From Ilumatobacteraceae bacterium (GTDB lineage: Bacteria; Actinomycetota; Acidimicrobiia; Acidimicrobiales; Ilumatobacteraceae), in contig JALRGJ010000015.1 in the NCBI GenBank assembly GCA_023253435.1, positions 1-15,755 of the forward strand: DNA of 15,755 nt, given 5' to 3'. A program made the position numbers and the translations under genes. Of this stretch, positions 6,932 through 13,949 are shown piece after piece; within the stretch, counting starts at the first letter, position 1; every line of letters begins with the position of its first letter. Under the pieces are notes generated by a model. It was not told the DNA's origin. It searched no databases and worked only from the letters and a program-made list of their open reading frames with translations.

Positions 6932-8023
6932 ATGGACAAAAAAGTTGCAGACCCAGACCTGTTGAAGATGTTTTCCTTTGGTGTATTCACAAAATTAGAG
7001 GGTGCCGTTACTGCAGGAATGATTCATCTTGGTGATCGCCTTGGGTTGTATACCGCGTTATCTCAAGCAGATAACGGGTACACGTCTCAGCAACTAGCTG
7101 ATGCAACGCAGCTCCATGAGCGATGGGTGCGCGAATGGCTTCACAATCAGGTTGCTGGGAGAATCTTGCAGTCAGACAACTTGAGCGATGAACATCCGGT
7201 TTTCTATATGACCCCTGAGGCGATTGCAGTATTGGCCACGCCCCAACATCCTGCATATGGAATGGGCATGTTTCATCGTTTACCCCAAACTATGAATGCT
7301 CTCAATGAAATGCCTAATTCATTTAAAACAGGTCTTGGCCACGACTACGACTCACACGGACCCGAAGGAGCTGTTGGGATAGAGAAGAGTTTTGAGCCCT
7401 GGAACCAGAATTTCTTTTTACCGGTAGTTCTCCCGGCTTTAGAAGGCGTTGTCAGCAAATTGACTGAGGGAGCCAAAGTGGCAGATATTGGCTGTGGCGC
7501 AGGTGGTCTTGGGCTGCTTCTTGCTCAGTCGTATCCCAACTCAACGGTGACCGGGTACGACATCTCTCGATTTGCTTTAGAGCGGGCCAATGAGCGTTTG
7601 GGGGAGAGTGGATTGACGAATGTTCGATTTGTTGATCCCCGAACAGAATCAATTGAAGATGATAATTCGCTAGACCTCGTGTGCACTTTTGACTGCATTC
7701 ACGACATGACCCATCCAACAGAAATGATGCGAACCATTCGCCGAGCACTGAAAGATGATGGTACGTGGCTATTGGTGGACATCAAAGCGCATGATTCTCT
7801 TGAACTGAATGTGACTAAGAATCCGATGGCGTCTTTGTTGTACGGGATCAGCGTGCTGAGTTGCATGTCGTCGGCAATGTCTGCTCCCGATGGAGAGGGA
7901 TTGGGCACTCTTGGCTTGTCGGGTGAACGGGCAGAACAAATGGCACGAGATGCAGGATTTACTCGTTTCCGCCGCCTAGATGTAGATCACAGTGTCAATG
8001 CGTTCTATGAAGTGAGGCCATAA
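6932..8023 (+). CDS. SAM-dependent methyltransferase, Rv2258c-like
   Basis: This 363-residue class I methyltransferase has an N-terminal winged-helix-like domain (about residues 10-105, with LGDRLGLYTAL and SQQLADATQLHERWVREWL) and a C-terminal Rossmann domain. Motif I is KVADIGCGAGGLGLL (182-196), the acidic SAM-ribose ligand is D210 in VTGYDIS, and motif II-like SLDLVCTFDCIHDM and a post-motif LLVDIKAHD follow. The layout and the SSAMSAPDGEGLGTLGLS stretch resemble the mycobacterial Rv2258c group, whose substrate is not settled as far as I know. It transfers methyl groups from SAM to an unknown, probably small, acceptor in the cytoplasm. The family link is from memory rather than alignment. 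Confidence 0.88.
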   Translation: MDKKVADPDLLKMFSFGVFTKLEGAVTAGMIHLGDRLGLYTALSQADNGYTSQQLADATQLHERWVREWLHNQVAGRILQSDNLSDEHPVFYMTPEAIAVLATPQHPAYGMGMFHRLPQTMNALNEMPNSFKTGLGHDYDSHGPEGAVGIEKSFEPWNQNFFLPVVLPALEGVVSKLTEGAKVADIGCGAGGLGLLLAQSYPNSTVTGYDISRFALERANERLGESGLTNVRFVDPRTESIEDDNSLDLVCTFDCIHDMTHPTEMMRTIRRALKDDGTWLLVDIKAHDSLELNVTKNPMASLLYGISVLSCMSSAMSAPDGEGLGTLGLSGERAEQMARDAGFTRFRRLDVDHSVNAFYEVRP

Positions 8024-8025
8024 AA

Positions 8026-8063
8026 GAGTCGCCACCTCTCTGGATCAGGAGAGATGACGACTC
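8026..8063 (-). terminator. Hairpin terminator between convergent genes
   Basis: GAGTCG (8026-8031) pairs with CGACTC (8058-8063), AC-free inner steps C8033-A8034 with T8055-G8056, and CTCTC (8036-8040) with GAGAG (8049-8053); two C-A mismatches interrupt about 13 pairs and the loop is about 6-8 nt. On the minus strand the stem is followed at once by TTTTA, so it best fits an intrinsic terminator for the M23 peptidase gene. On the plus strand no T-run follows, but the hairpin may still help end methyltransferase transcripts. Confidence 0.65.
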
Positions 8064-8103
8064 AGACTGGATCTGAAATTATGAAGCGAGAACGTGTTAG
8101 TTG

Positions 8104-9486
8104 TTAGTTGCTGGCCACTGCCGGAGGGGTAGAAGTGCCACAACCGTTTATGGCGTCCACTGCTGGGGTTGGGTCAATTGCCTCACCACCGAGGGGATGA
8201 ATTTCAAAGTGAAGGTGTGGAGTGTTTGTTCCACCGGTTTTACCCACGTAGCCAACAACTTGACCGGCTTTGACTTTTGTACCCACTGTGATTCCATCTG
8301 CAACGCGGGACATATGACCGTAGAAGAAGTAGGTGCCGTTGGCGGCAGTGATGCGAACACCGTTGCCAGCAAGTTTGTCTGTAGCGGTTGAGTACATCTT
8401 CGTGATGGTGCCATCGGCAACTGCGTAGAGAAGGTTTCCTTCTTTTGCAATGATGTCAACACCAATGTGCAAACGGTTTGTACCGCGGGGAGCATGCCAA
8501 GTGTTTTCAAAAGAACATGGACCTTGCACTGGGAAGACAGACAGTTGAACTGCAGGCGGAGCCATGACACCCAGTTTGATTGCTGTTGCTGTGTTCAGTG
8601 AGCCAGTTGCTGGCAAACCATTAGCGGCTTGGAATGTCTTAATGGCGGTGAATGTTGCACCACCAAAGACTCCGTCAACGCCGCCTTTGACTGGTATTCC
8701 AGCGTTCACGAGCGCGTTTTGTACGATGCGAACATTGTCGCCCTTGTTTCCGCGGACTGGCAGAACTGTGATCAGATTCTTTGTAACAGCAACATTCGTA
8801 GCTACTGGTGTTGGTGCAGGAGCTGTCACTGGCGCAACCAGCCCTAAGGCGGCTGCAGTTGAGTGATCAAGAACACCGTTTACAGTGAGGCCTTTCTTTG
8901 TCTGGAATGCAGAGATTGTTGATGTAGTACCAGAACCAAACATTCCGTCAACGCCACCTTTCACAGCAAAACCCGCAGCTACAAGCGCCTTCTGAACAGT
9001 GACTACAGCATCGCCCTTGTTTCCACGAACAGGCAGCGTGCTCACAGTGAACGGGAACTTCTGGCTGGCAACTGTCGTTGTTGGGGCCACTGTGGTGCTA
9101 GATGCAATCGTGGTGGTGGGTGCAAGGGTGGTGGAGGAGCCAATAGACACCTTGAGAACCTTTGCTGTTGACTCGTCAACCACACCCGTTACTTTGAGTC
9201 CGACAACTTTTTGAAAATTCTTTAGAACAAGTCGCGTGCGCTTATCGAACACGCCTGTTGCTTTCAGAGTGAATCCGTTACGGATAATTGCATTCTGAAC
9301 AGCGGCCACGTGTGGACCCTTTTCGCCAAACTTTGGCTGGCCGGGAGCAGTCTTTGCTGAAGTAGACGAATTAGTGGTTTGAACGGTGGCGGCAGAAGCA
9401 ATCCCGGGGATAGCAATAACGCCAATTGTTGAGGCCAGAACTGCCACGGTGATTTTGCTGATGAAATGTGTGCGGTTGTGAGACAT
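8104..9486 (-). CDS. Secreted M23 (LytM-type) endopeptidase with three peptidoglycan-binding domains
   Basis: This 460-residue enzyme probably cuts peptide crosslinks in peptidoglycan outside the membrane. A signal peptide (KITVAVLASTIGVIAIPG, likely cleaved near ASA-AT, residue 32) is followed by a PG_binding_1 domain (about 53-112), a Thr-rich linker (116-141), two closely similar PG_binding_1 domains (151-216 and 242-307, both opening LPVRGNKGD and containing VKGGVDG-FG), and the M23 domain (about 330-440). The metal and catalytic residues H340 and D344 in HIGVD, H391 in YGHMS, and H424/H426 in HLHF are all present, so it should be active and not a scaffold type. ATG at 9486 has a good ribosome site, GGGAG 7 nt upstream, but this lies in a hairpin. 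It may act in cell-wall growth or division. Confidence 0.93.
   Translation of the reverse strand: MSHNRTHFISKITVAVLASTIGVIAIPGIASAATVQTTNSSTSAKTAPGQPKFGEKGPHVAAVQNAIIRNGFTLKATGVFDKRTRLVLKNFQKVVGLKVTGVVDESTAKVLKVSIGSSTTLAPTTTIASSTTVAPTTTVASQKFPFTVSTLPVRGNKGDAVVTVQKALVAAGFAVKGGVDGMFGSGTTSTISAFQTKKGLTVNGVLDHSTAAALGLVAPVTAPAPTPVATNVAVTKNLITVLPVRGNKGDNVRIVQNALVNAGIPVKGGVDGVFGGATFTAIKTFQAANGLPATGSLNTATAIKLGVMAPPAVQLSVFPVQGPCSFENTWHAPRGTNRLHIGVDIIAKEGNLLYAVADGTITKMYSTATDKLAGNGVRITAANGTYFFYGHMSRVADGITVGTKVKAGQVVGYVGKTGGTNTPHLHFEIHPLGGEAIDPTPAVDAINGCGTSTPPAVASN
9064..9141 (-). repeat. Thr/Ser/Pro-rich tandem linker repeat in the M23 gene
   Basis: Residues 116-141 of the M23 protein repeat a 12-residue unit, SSTTLAPTTTIA then SSTTVAPTTTVA. 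It looks like a flexible extracellular linker of the kind that can carry O-mannosylation in Actinobacteria; glycosylation is an inference. Confidence 0.7.
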
Positions 9487-9493
9487 CTGTCTG

Positions 9494-9518
9494 CTCCCTT
9501 TTTGATCCGCAAAAGGGA
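9494..9518 (-). promoter_or_regulatory. Hairpin enclosing the M23 ribosome binding site
   Basis: In the minus-strand RNA, UCCCUUUU (9518-9511) can pair with AAAAGGGA (9502-9495), an 8-bp stem with an 8-nt loop. Its 3' arm contains most of the GGGAG Shine-Dalgarno (9498-9494), 7 nt before the AUG. A competing stem GAUCC/GGAUC (9520-9516 with 9508-9504) uses the same bases and would free the ribosome site. This resembles a switch or thermosensor; no known riboswitch core was recognised upstream. Confidence 0.45.
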
Positions 9519-9539
9519 TCGGCAGGTGTGAGCAGAACT

Positions 9540-9553
9540 TGAGAAATTTCTCA
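9540..9553. repeat. 14-nt perfect palindrome TGAGAAATTTCTCA
   Basis: The sequence equals its own reverse complement over 14 bases, 54 nt upstream of the M23 start. It could be an operator for a dimeric repressor or part of the leader RNA fold. Confidence 0.7.
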
Positions 9554-9570
9554 CTAAAAATGTTTATGTG

Positions 9571-9606
9571 ACCACTTTGAGTGGTTTAGGTGGTGAAACC
9601 ACCACT
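9571..9606. repeat. Paired inverted repeats built from ACCAC half-sites
   Basis: ACCACTttgAGTGGT (9571-9585) is followed by tta and GGTGGTgaaACCACC (9589-9603), and ACCACT occurs again at 9601-9606. The same half-site thus appears about five times in 36 nt. The stems can re-pair with each other (GTGGTTT 9581-9587 with AAACCAC 9596-9602), so as RNA they would be mutually exclusive. Confidence 0.65.
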
Positions 9607-9719
9607 ATTCGTGACGTTCTAAAGGCCTATAGGGGTCATAGAACCGGTTTTCTCATCAATTAAGCGGGTCATGAGAGACTGGGGATGAGTACTCAATGAG
9701 GAGAAAAGGGGGCTTTCAA

Positions 9720-10508
9720 GTGGGTTTGAGCCAACTTTCAAGGTCTGTTTCTGGCAAGACAGTTGTCGTGACTGGTGCGGGAAGTGGGATGGGGAGAGCT
9801 ACCGCGTTCTTGTTTGCGGACGAAGGTGCGCATGTGGTGGGTGTTGATGTGAACGCCGACGCGCTGATGGAAACCGTGACACAAATTCAGGATGAATACG
9901 GCAAGTCTTCAGCAGTTCAGTGTGTGGCCAATGTTGCTACACCAGATGGACGTCAGATGATTCATGACGCAGCTCTCTCTAGTTATCAAACAGTGGATGT
10001 CCTTGTGAACAATGCCGGAATTAGCAAGGTTTCATCTGTGAGATCCGACGAGGAAACTTTTACGCAAAATTGGGATACGACACTTGCTATCAACTTGTCT
10101 GCTCACGCACATCTCATTCGCTTGTTTCTTCCACAACTTCTTGAATGTGAATCCGGGGGCAGAATTGTAAATATTGCTTCAACTGAGGCAATTGTGGCTA
10201 CGAGTGGTCTCGCTGCCTACACGGCATCCAAACATGGTGTTATCGGACTGACCAAGAGTTTTGCTGTGGAGCTTGGGGGAACAGGAATCACGGTGAACGC
10301 CATATGTCCTGGGCCAATCGAGACAGGTATGACTGCCTCAATAGATCAAGAGTCCAAACAGAAATATGCACGACGCAGGGTGAGTTTGCGAAGGTATGGG
10401 CAGCCAGAAGAGGTTGCCCATATGACATTGAGTCTGTGCCTACCTGCAGCATCCTTTATTACTGGAGCAACGGTAGTGGTAGACGGTGGAATGACTATTC
10501 ATCACTGA
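9720..10508 (+). CDS. Short-chain dehydrogenase/reductase (SDR), NAD-type
   Basis: With GTG at 9720 this is a 262-residue classical SDR, a cytoplasmic oxidoreductase interconverting an alcohol and a ketone. The cofactor motif TGAGSGMG (18-25), an acidic residue D43 at the end of strand two (favouring NAD(H) over NADP(H)), NNAG (97-100), catalytic S154, and YTASK with Y167 and K171 are all there, plus CPGPIETGM and the usual C-terminal VVDGGMT. GTG 9720 is preferred because GGGGG lies 7 nt upstream and the protein then starts like other SDRs; ATG 9696 is the longer alternative. The substrate is unknown. The gene is convergent with the next one, 10 nt apart. Confidence 0.9.
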   Translation: MGLSQLSRSVSGKTVVVTGAGSGMGRATAFLFADEGAHVVGVDVNADALMETVTQIQDEYGKSSAVQCVANVATPDGRQMIHDAALSSYQTVDVLVNNAGISKVSSVRSDEETFTQNWDTTLAINLSAHAHLIRLFLPQLLECESGGRIVNIASTEAIVATSGLAAYTASKHGVIGLTKSFAVELGGTGITVNAICPGPIETGMTASIDQESKQKYARRRVSLRRYGQPEEVAHMTLSLCLPAASFITGATVVVDGGMTIHH

Positions 10509-10518
10509 TGTCTGTTGA

Positions 10519-11628
10519 CTACAAGCGGTATCCGTCATCCATTCCCACAAAGCCGCTGGGTGCGTGAGCACCGATCACCAGAGTTTCTAGAACCCCAATT
10601 CCTTCATGTGTTGTGCCGTCAGAATTCTGACATGTGACTCGACTGACGGTTTGAGTGTGCAGATGATGCATTGCCAAAGGATCAGGAACTGGAACAGTGA
10701 ATCTTTCCCCACCTACAGCAAGATCTCCCTTGTGGAAGCCATGTCCCCACTCCGGATGCAGATAACCAAGCCCGAGCATTTGGAAATGAACCAAGGGCTC
10801 AAAGTGAAGATGGCTTGATGTATCTGCAAACTCATAGGTGAGATCAAATGCCTCTGCCCGTCTTGTTCCTGGTTCCCATGTGTATTGATACTCGAGCTTG
10901 TGTGAATTTTTAATGGTGTCTGCACCTATCAACATTGCGCCGGATTCGTGCCAGCGTTGACCGTCTGCATATTCATTCAGATCAAACATGGTGCCAAAAC
11001 CATCAAAACACACCGGTGCCCACAGCCAAAAGAATTGTGGTGCTTGTGGTATTGGAGCTCCTAGCTGAACTCTTTCACCCACATTTCTGATTCCCCATGA
11101 TCTGTCGCGTGAACCTTTGTGGGCATCAGGAGTCAGATTCTGTCGCACGCCGTCAATTTCTATCCATCCACTCCATGCTCCTAGTTGAGTGAGTCGCGTG
11201 TAGTCCATCGTGACACGATTACCCACTCGCTGAAGAAAAGGTGGCTCTTCAAACGGAAGAGACGCTGCATGAAATGTGACCTCTGCAGTAATTCCGTGTT
11301 CAGGAGAGTTAACGGAAATCGTGTGCAACTTCAATGGAACCTTTACGTCCACGTGTATTGGACCCACTTTTGTGCATTGAAGTCTGTCGTGAGGTGCTCT
11401 TGCTGAGGCATGAACACTGATCTGCTCTCCTTTGTACACAACAGAGAAGGCGGCGTCCATGACATGTCTATTGGGATATAGGCCCATTGCTATCGCGAAG
11501 AACAAAGCGCCATCATGCGAGTAGCCGTTGTAGAAGTAGCGGTCATAATGCCCAGGATCACCACTCGCAGCATGTGCAATCGGGGCTGACGTTTGATGGA
11601 TTGGGAAGTCGTCAAATGAAGTGATCAT
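10519..11628 (-). CDS. Uncharacterised protein, probably the AttH/CrtC-like lipid or hydrophobe-handling type
   Basis: This protein of 369 residues has no signal peptide or membrane segment. It is rich in Trp, His and aromatic residues, with stretches such as DRYFYNGYSHDGALFF, GLYPNRHVMDAAFSVV, MDYTRLTQLGAWSGW, SRDRSWGIRNVGE and QFFWLWAPVCFDGFG. From memory these recur in a family of unknown function common in Acidimicrobiia and mycobacteria and reminiscent of carotenoid hydratase / AttH lipocalin-like folds; I could not verify this. The start at ATG 11628 (codon 25 of the longest frame) is chosen because TACGGT lies 7 nt upstream and conserved-looking sequence begins soon after. It diverges from ctaA and converges on the SDR, giving no firm clue to function. 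Confidence 0.75.
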   Translation of the reverse strand: MITSFDDFPIHQTSAPIAHAASGDPGHYDRYFYNGYSHDGALFFAIAMGLYPNRHVMDAAFSVVYKGEQISVHASARAPHDRLQCTKVGPIHVDVKVPLKLHTISVNSPEHGITAEVTFHAASLPFEEPPFLQRVGNRVTMDYTRLTQLGAWSGWIEIDGVRQNLTPDAHKGSRDRSWGIRNVGERVQLGAPIPQAPQFFWLWAPVCFDGFGTMFDLNEYADGQRWHESGAMLIGADTIKNSHKLEYQYTWEPGTRRAEAFDLTYEFADTSSHLHFEPLVHFQMLGLGYLHPEWGHGFHKGDLAVGGERFTVPVPDPLAMHHLHTQTVSRVTCQNSDGTTHEGIGVLETLVIGAHAPSGFVGMDDGYRL

Positions 11629-11635
11629 GTCTGTG

Positions 11636-11641
11636 ACCGTA
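11636..11641 (-). promoter_or_regulatory. Putative -10 (TACGGT) of the uncharacterised gene
   Basis: On the minus strand TACGGT precedes ATG 11628 by 7 nt. It supports that start over the longer frame reaching 11700. Confidence 0.4.
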
Positions 11642-11691
11642 GCCACCCAAAAAGGCAACCTAAGAAGTGGAGGCGAAGTGCCTGGTGGGCA

Positions 11692-11697
11692 TAGGGT
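11692..11697 (+). promoter_or_regulatory. Putative -10 (TAGGGT) of ctaA
   Basis: TAGGGT precedes GTG 11704 by exactly 6 nt with no Shine-Dalgarno, consistent with leaderless expression from a GTG. Confidence 0.48.
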
Positions 11698-11703
11698 CAC
11701 AGT

Positions 11704-12576
11704 GTGGTTGCATTATCGGGCCGTACATATCGAGTGGTGTGTGGAACTGCCTTTGCATCGCTGTGCATCATTGTTCTTACAGGCGCATTGGTTCGACTCA
11801 CCGGCTCTGGTCTTGGGTGTACCGATTGGCCCAGATGTAATGAGACCAAGTTTGTGGATATCTCCACATCGCACACTTTTATTGAACAAGCCAATCGCCT
11901 CTTCACTGGTGTGGTCTCTTTCAGTGTTATCGCAGCAGTCTTAATGTCTCACCGCAGAACACCTCGAAGAAGAGATCTCATCATTCTGGCTTGGGGCTTA
12001 GTAGTGGGAGTTCTTGCCCAGATCGTCATTGGTGGCATTGTTGTCCTTACTGGACTAAACCCATATGCAAATATGGCTCACTTTCTGGTGTCGCTCATAC
12101 TCATCGCATGTTCATATATTTTGTATCAACGCTCGGCTGGGTTCTCCACAAATGCATGGAAGCGATCCATCGGTAAAGGTCTTGAGCGATTGACAATTGG
12201 ATACTTACTTGCATCCATTGTTGCCATTGTTGCCGGAACAGTTGTAACTGCCACCGGACCACATGCAGGAGATGAGAACGCCGTCCGCTTCGGATTCGAG
12301 CTTGAAAGCGTGGTTCGGGTTCACAGTGTTTCTGTTCTGATTGCTATTGGTCTTTTGTTATTTATTGCTCTGAGGGCGTGGAGCACCATGCGTGAAACTG
12401 ATTTTTTTGACTCTGTGCAGACATGCTTATTTGTTGCAGGAATGCAAGCCATCGTTGGATATGCCCAGTACTTTACCGATGTGCCCGTCACCCTCGTTGC
12501 AATTCACATCGTGGGAGCAGTTTCTTTCTTTGTGGCCAGTCTTCGTTTGATTGTCCAACCAAACACCTCTGCGTGA
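11704..12576 (+). CDS. ctaA: Heme A synthase, COX15/CtaA family
   Basis: CtaA oxidises heme O to heme A in the cytoplasmic membrane for aa3-type cytochrome oxidase. The 290 residues form eight hydrophobic segments. The first external loop carries the TGSGLGCTDWPRC cysteine pair; E-x-x-N-R in FIEQANRLFTG matches the E-x-x-H-R heme motif of the Bacillus enzyme but with Asn in place of the first histidine. The other heme-ligand histidines are visible in NMAHFLVS, VVRVHSVSV and VAIHIVGA. GPHAGDENAVRF replaces the second cysteine-bearing loop, as I recall for actinobacterial CtaA. The GTG start at 11704 has a TAGGGT 6 nt upstream. The oxidase subunits and ctaB are not in this window. Confidence 0.92.
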   Translation: MVALSGRTYRVVCGTAFASLCIIVLTGALVRLTGSGLGCTDWPRCNETKFVDISTSHTFIEQANRLFTGVVSFSVIAAVLMSHRRTPRRRDLIILAWGLVVGVLAQIVIGGIVVLTGLNPYANMAHFLVSLILIACSYILYQRSAGFSTNAWKRSIGKGLERLTIGYLLASIVAIVAGTVVTATGPHAGDENAVRFGFELESVVRVHSVSVLIAIGLLLFIALRAWSTMRETDFFDSVQTCLFVAGMQAIVGYAQYFTDVPVTLVAIHIVGAVSFFVASLRLIVQPNTSA

Positions 12577-12583
12577 AAAACGC

Positions 12584-12589
12584 TAGTTT
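12584..12589 (+). promoter_or_regulatory. Putative -10 (TAGTTT) of the enoyl-CoA hydratase gene
   Basis: TAGTTT precedes ATG 12596 by exactly 6 nt. A small inverted repeat GCGTgaaaaACGC (12571-12583) that spans the ctaA stop lies directly upstream. Confidence 0.5.
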
Positions 12590-12595
12590 TCTCGT

Positions 12596-13402
12596 ATGAC
12601 TACCGAACAAGAAGTTCTTCTCGAAGTAAGTGACCACATTGGCACCATCACGCTCAATGCTCCCGGTCGCATGAATACCATTTCTGGAAAGATGCTCGAC
12701 CTTCTTTCCGAAAAATTGCTCGAAGCCGACAAAGATCCAAATGTTCGTTGCATCATCCTCACAGGTGCGGGCAAAGCATTCTGCGCTGGCCTAGATCTTG
12801 GGTCTCAAGCTGGCAAAACTGAATCGCTAGGTGTTCTCGATGATCCAAACGCAAATATGACTGAATTTGATTTGAGGAATGCGCCACCAATTGTGTTGCA
12901 CAACATTGATACTCCAACGGTGTGTGCTCTAAATGGTGGGGCAGCTGGGTACGGTCTTGATATTGCACTTGGATGTGATATTCGCATTGCCTCTGAGTCA
13001 GCGAAAATGGCTCCAGGCTTTGCAAAGCGGGGCATTCTGCCTGAAAGTGGTGGCACATGGCTCTTGCCAAGAATTGTGGGATACGCACGAGCAGCAGAGA
13101 TTGCGTTCACGGGGAAGACACTCAAGGCCGACGAATGCCTAGAACTGGGATTGGTCAATCATGTTGTTCCAGCTGATCAATTGTTGGATGAGGCCAGAGC
13201 AATCGCTGGGGAGATCGCTTCTAATGCACCATTGGCAGTGAGGGCAATCAAGAGAATGATGCGTGCCGCAGAGACAGAAACATTTGAACAAAATGTGCAC
13301 CATGTTTTTCTTCAGTTGTTGCCTCTGTTTAGAACAAAGGATTTCAAAGAGGGCGTAGCTGCCTTTATTGAGAAGAGACCAGCTCAGTTCACGGGCCGGT
13401 AG
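12596..13402 (+). CDS. Enoyl-CoA hydratase/isomerase (crotonase superfamily)
   Basis: This 268-residue crotonase-fold enzyme acts on acyl-CoA thioesters in the cytoplasm. The CoA-binding and oxyanion-hole stretches AGKAFCAGLDLG (58-69) and NGGAAGYGLDIALGCDIRIA (113-132) are clear, as is KRGILPESGGTWLLPRIVG (144-162). Compared with rat enoyl-CoA hydratase, the position of catalytic Glu144 appears to be Gly141, while a Glu near the second site (E168 in RAAEIAF) is kept, and E150 stands where PaaG-type isomerases have a catalytic Asp. An isomerase or another crotonase reaction is therefore more likely than plain hydration; this alignment was done by eye. The J-domain gene follows by 10 nt, probably in one operon. 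Confidence 0.88.
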   Translation: MTTEQEVLLEVSDHIGTITLNAPGRMNTISGKMLDLLSEKLLEADKDPNVRCIILTGAGKAFCAGLDLGSQAGKTESLGVLDDPNANMTEFDLRNAPPIVLHNIDTPTVCALNGGAAGYGLDIALGCDIRIASESAKMAPGFAKRGILPESGGTWLLPRIVGYARAAEIAFTGKTLKADECLELGLVNHVVPADQLLDEARAIAGEIASNAPLAVRAIKRMMRAAETETFEQNVHHVFLQLLPLFRTKDFKEGVAAFIEKRPAQFTGR

Positions 13403-13412
13403 TTCTTCATTC

Positions 13413-13949
13413 ATGAATCCCTTTGTCGTGCTTGGTGTGGACGAAAGTGCCACAGAACAAGATCTGCGACAGGCGTGGAGACAACTGGCTGTGCGGGCAC
13501 ATCCCGACGCAGGGGGCAGCCACGAACAGATGACTCAATTGAATCAGGCTCTGCATTTGTGCTTAATTCAAGTGCGAGAACGTGCGCAACAAATAGAACC
13601 GATAAAGAAAACCCTACGTCCCGTACGGCGACGAATCGCTCAGGAGATGTCAAGTTTTACCGTGAATGTTCTCCCAGTTGAGTGTTGGCACGCCTTAGAG
13701 ATAGTGGCAGCAACTTGCGGACCTACCATTGCTGCTGAGCCCCCGTATTTGTTGGAGTTTTTTCTTCAAGATTCACCACTTGAAAATGCCATTCAGTCAT
13801 GGTGTAGATGCGATTTGGTCCCAGAAGCTGGATCTACCACGGTACATGTGACTGTTGGATCTGCAGATGAACTCTCGGCTCCAGAACTAGACAATGTCAG
13901 AGATTTTCTCGTTGCCGAGCTCAATGAATTGGATTGGTCAGACAGTTAA
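13413..13949 (+). CDS. Short J-domain (DnaJ-like) protein with unknown C-terminal domain
   Basis: The 178-residue product starts MNPFVVLGVDESATEQDLRQ and has the J-domain signature HPD in AVRAHPDAGGS (about residues 30-40), the motif that stimulates Hsp70 (DnaK) ATPase. The usual glycine-rich region and zinc fingers of DnaJ are missing, so it is a class III J-protein. Residues from about 80 on (TVNVLPVECWHALEIVAATC onward, with several Cys and Trp) form a domain I do not recognise, ending in an acidic helix. The ATG at 13413 puts the J-domain at the very N-terminus; the longer frame overlaps the enoyl-CoA hydratase gene. Its stop overlaps that of the convergent Sua5 gene by 4 nt. Confidence 0.82.
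   Translation: MNPFVVLGVDESATEQDLRQAWRQLAVRAHPDAGGSHEQMTQLNQALHLCLIQVRERAQQIEPIKKTLRPVRRRIAQEMSSFTVNVLPVECWHALEIVAATCGPTIAAEPPYLLEFFLQDSPLENAIQSWCRCDLVPEAGSTTVHVTVGSADELSAPELDNVRDFLVAELNELDWSDS

Larger units (their letters stand above)
9487..9719. promoter_or_regulatory. Divergent control region between M23 and SDR genes
   Basis: This is the longest gene-free stretch of the window (about 233 nt). It holds the ribosome-site hairpin, a 14-nt perfect palindrome (9540-9553), two back-to-back 6-bp inverted repeats (9571-9585 and 9589-9603), and two 8-nt palindromes, CCTATAGG (9626-9633) and AACCGGTT (9642-9649). TATAGG near 9628 is a possible -10, but no promoter could be fixed with confidence in either direction. 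No small ORF or RNA gene was recognised. Confidence 0.55.

Noticed and set aside
9064..9141. Thr-rich DNA repeat as a CRISPR-like or mobile repeat
   Set aside because: It is in frame within the M23 gene and encodes an ordinary extracellular Thr/Pro linker.
9487..9660. ydaO-type c-di-AMP riboswitch upstream of the M23 gene
   Set aside because: The position and gene type would fit, but I cannot find the conserved core sequences or pairing of that class; only generic hairpins are visible.
12571..12583. GCGTgaaaaACGC followed by TAGTTTT as a ctaA terminator
   Set aside because: The 4-bp stem is too weak on its own, and the T-rich part is better explained as the -10 of the next gene.
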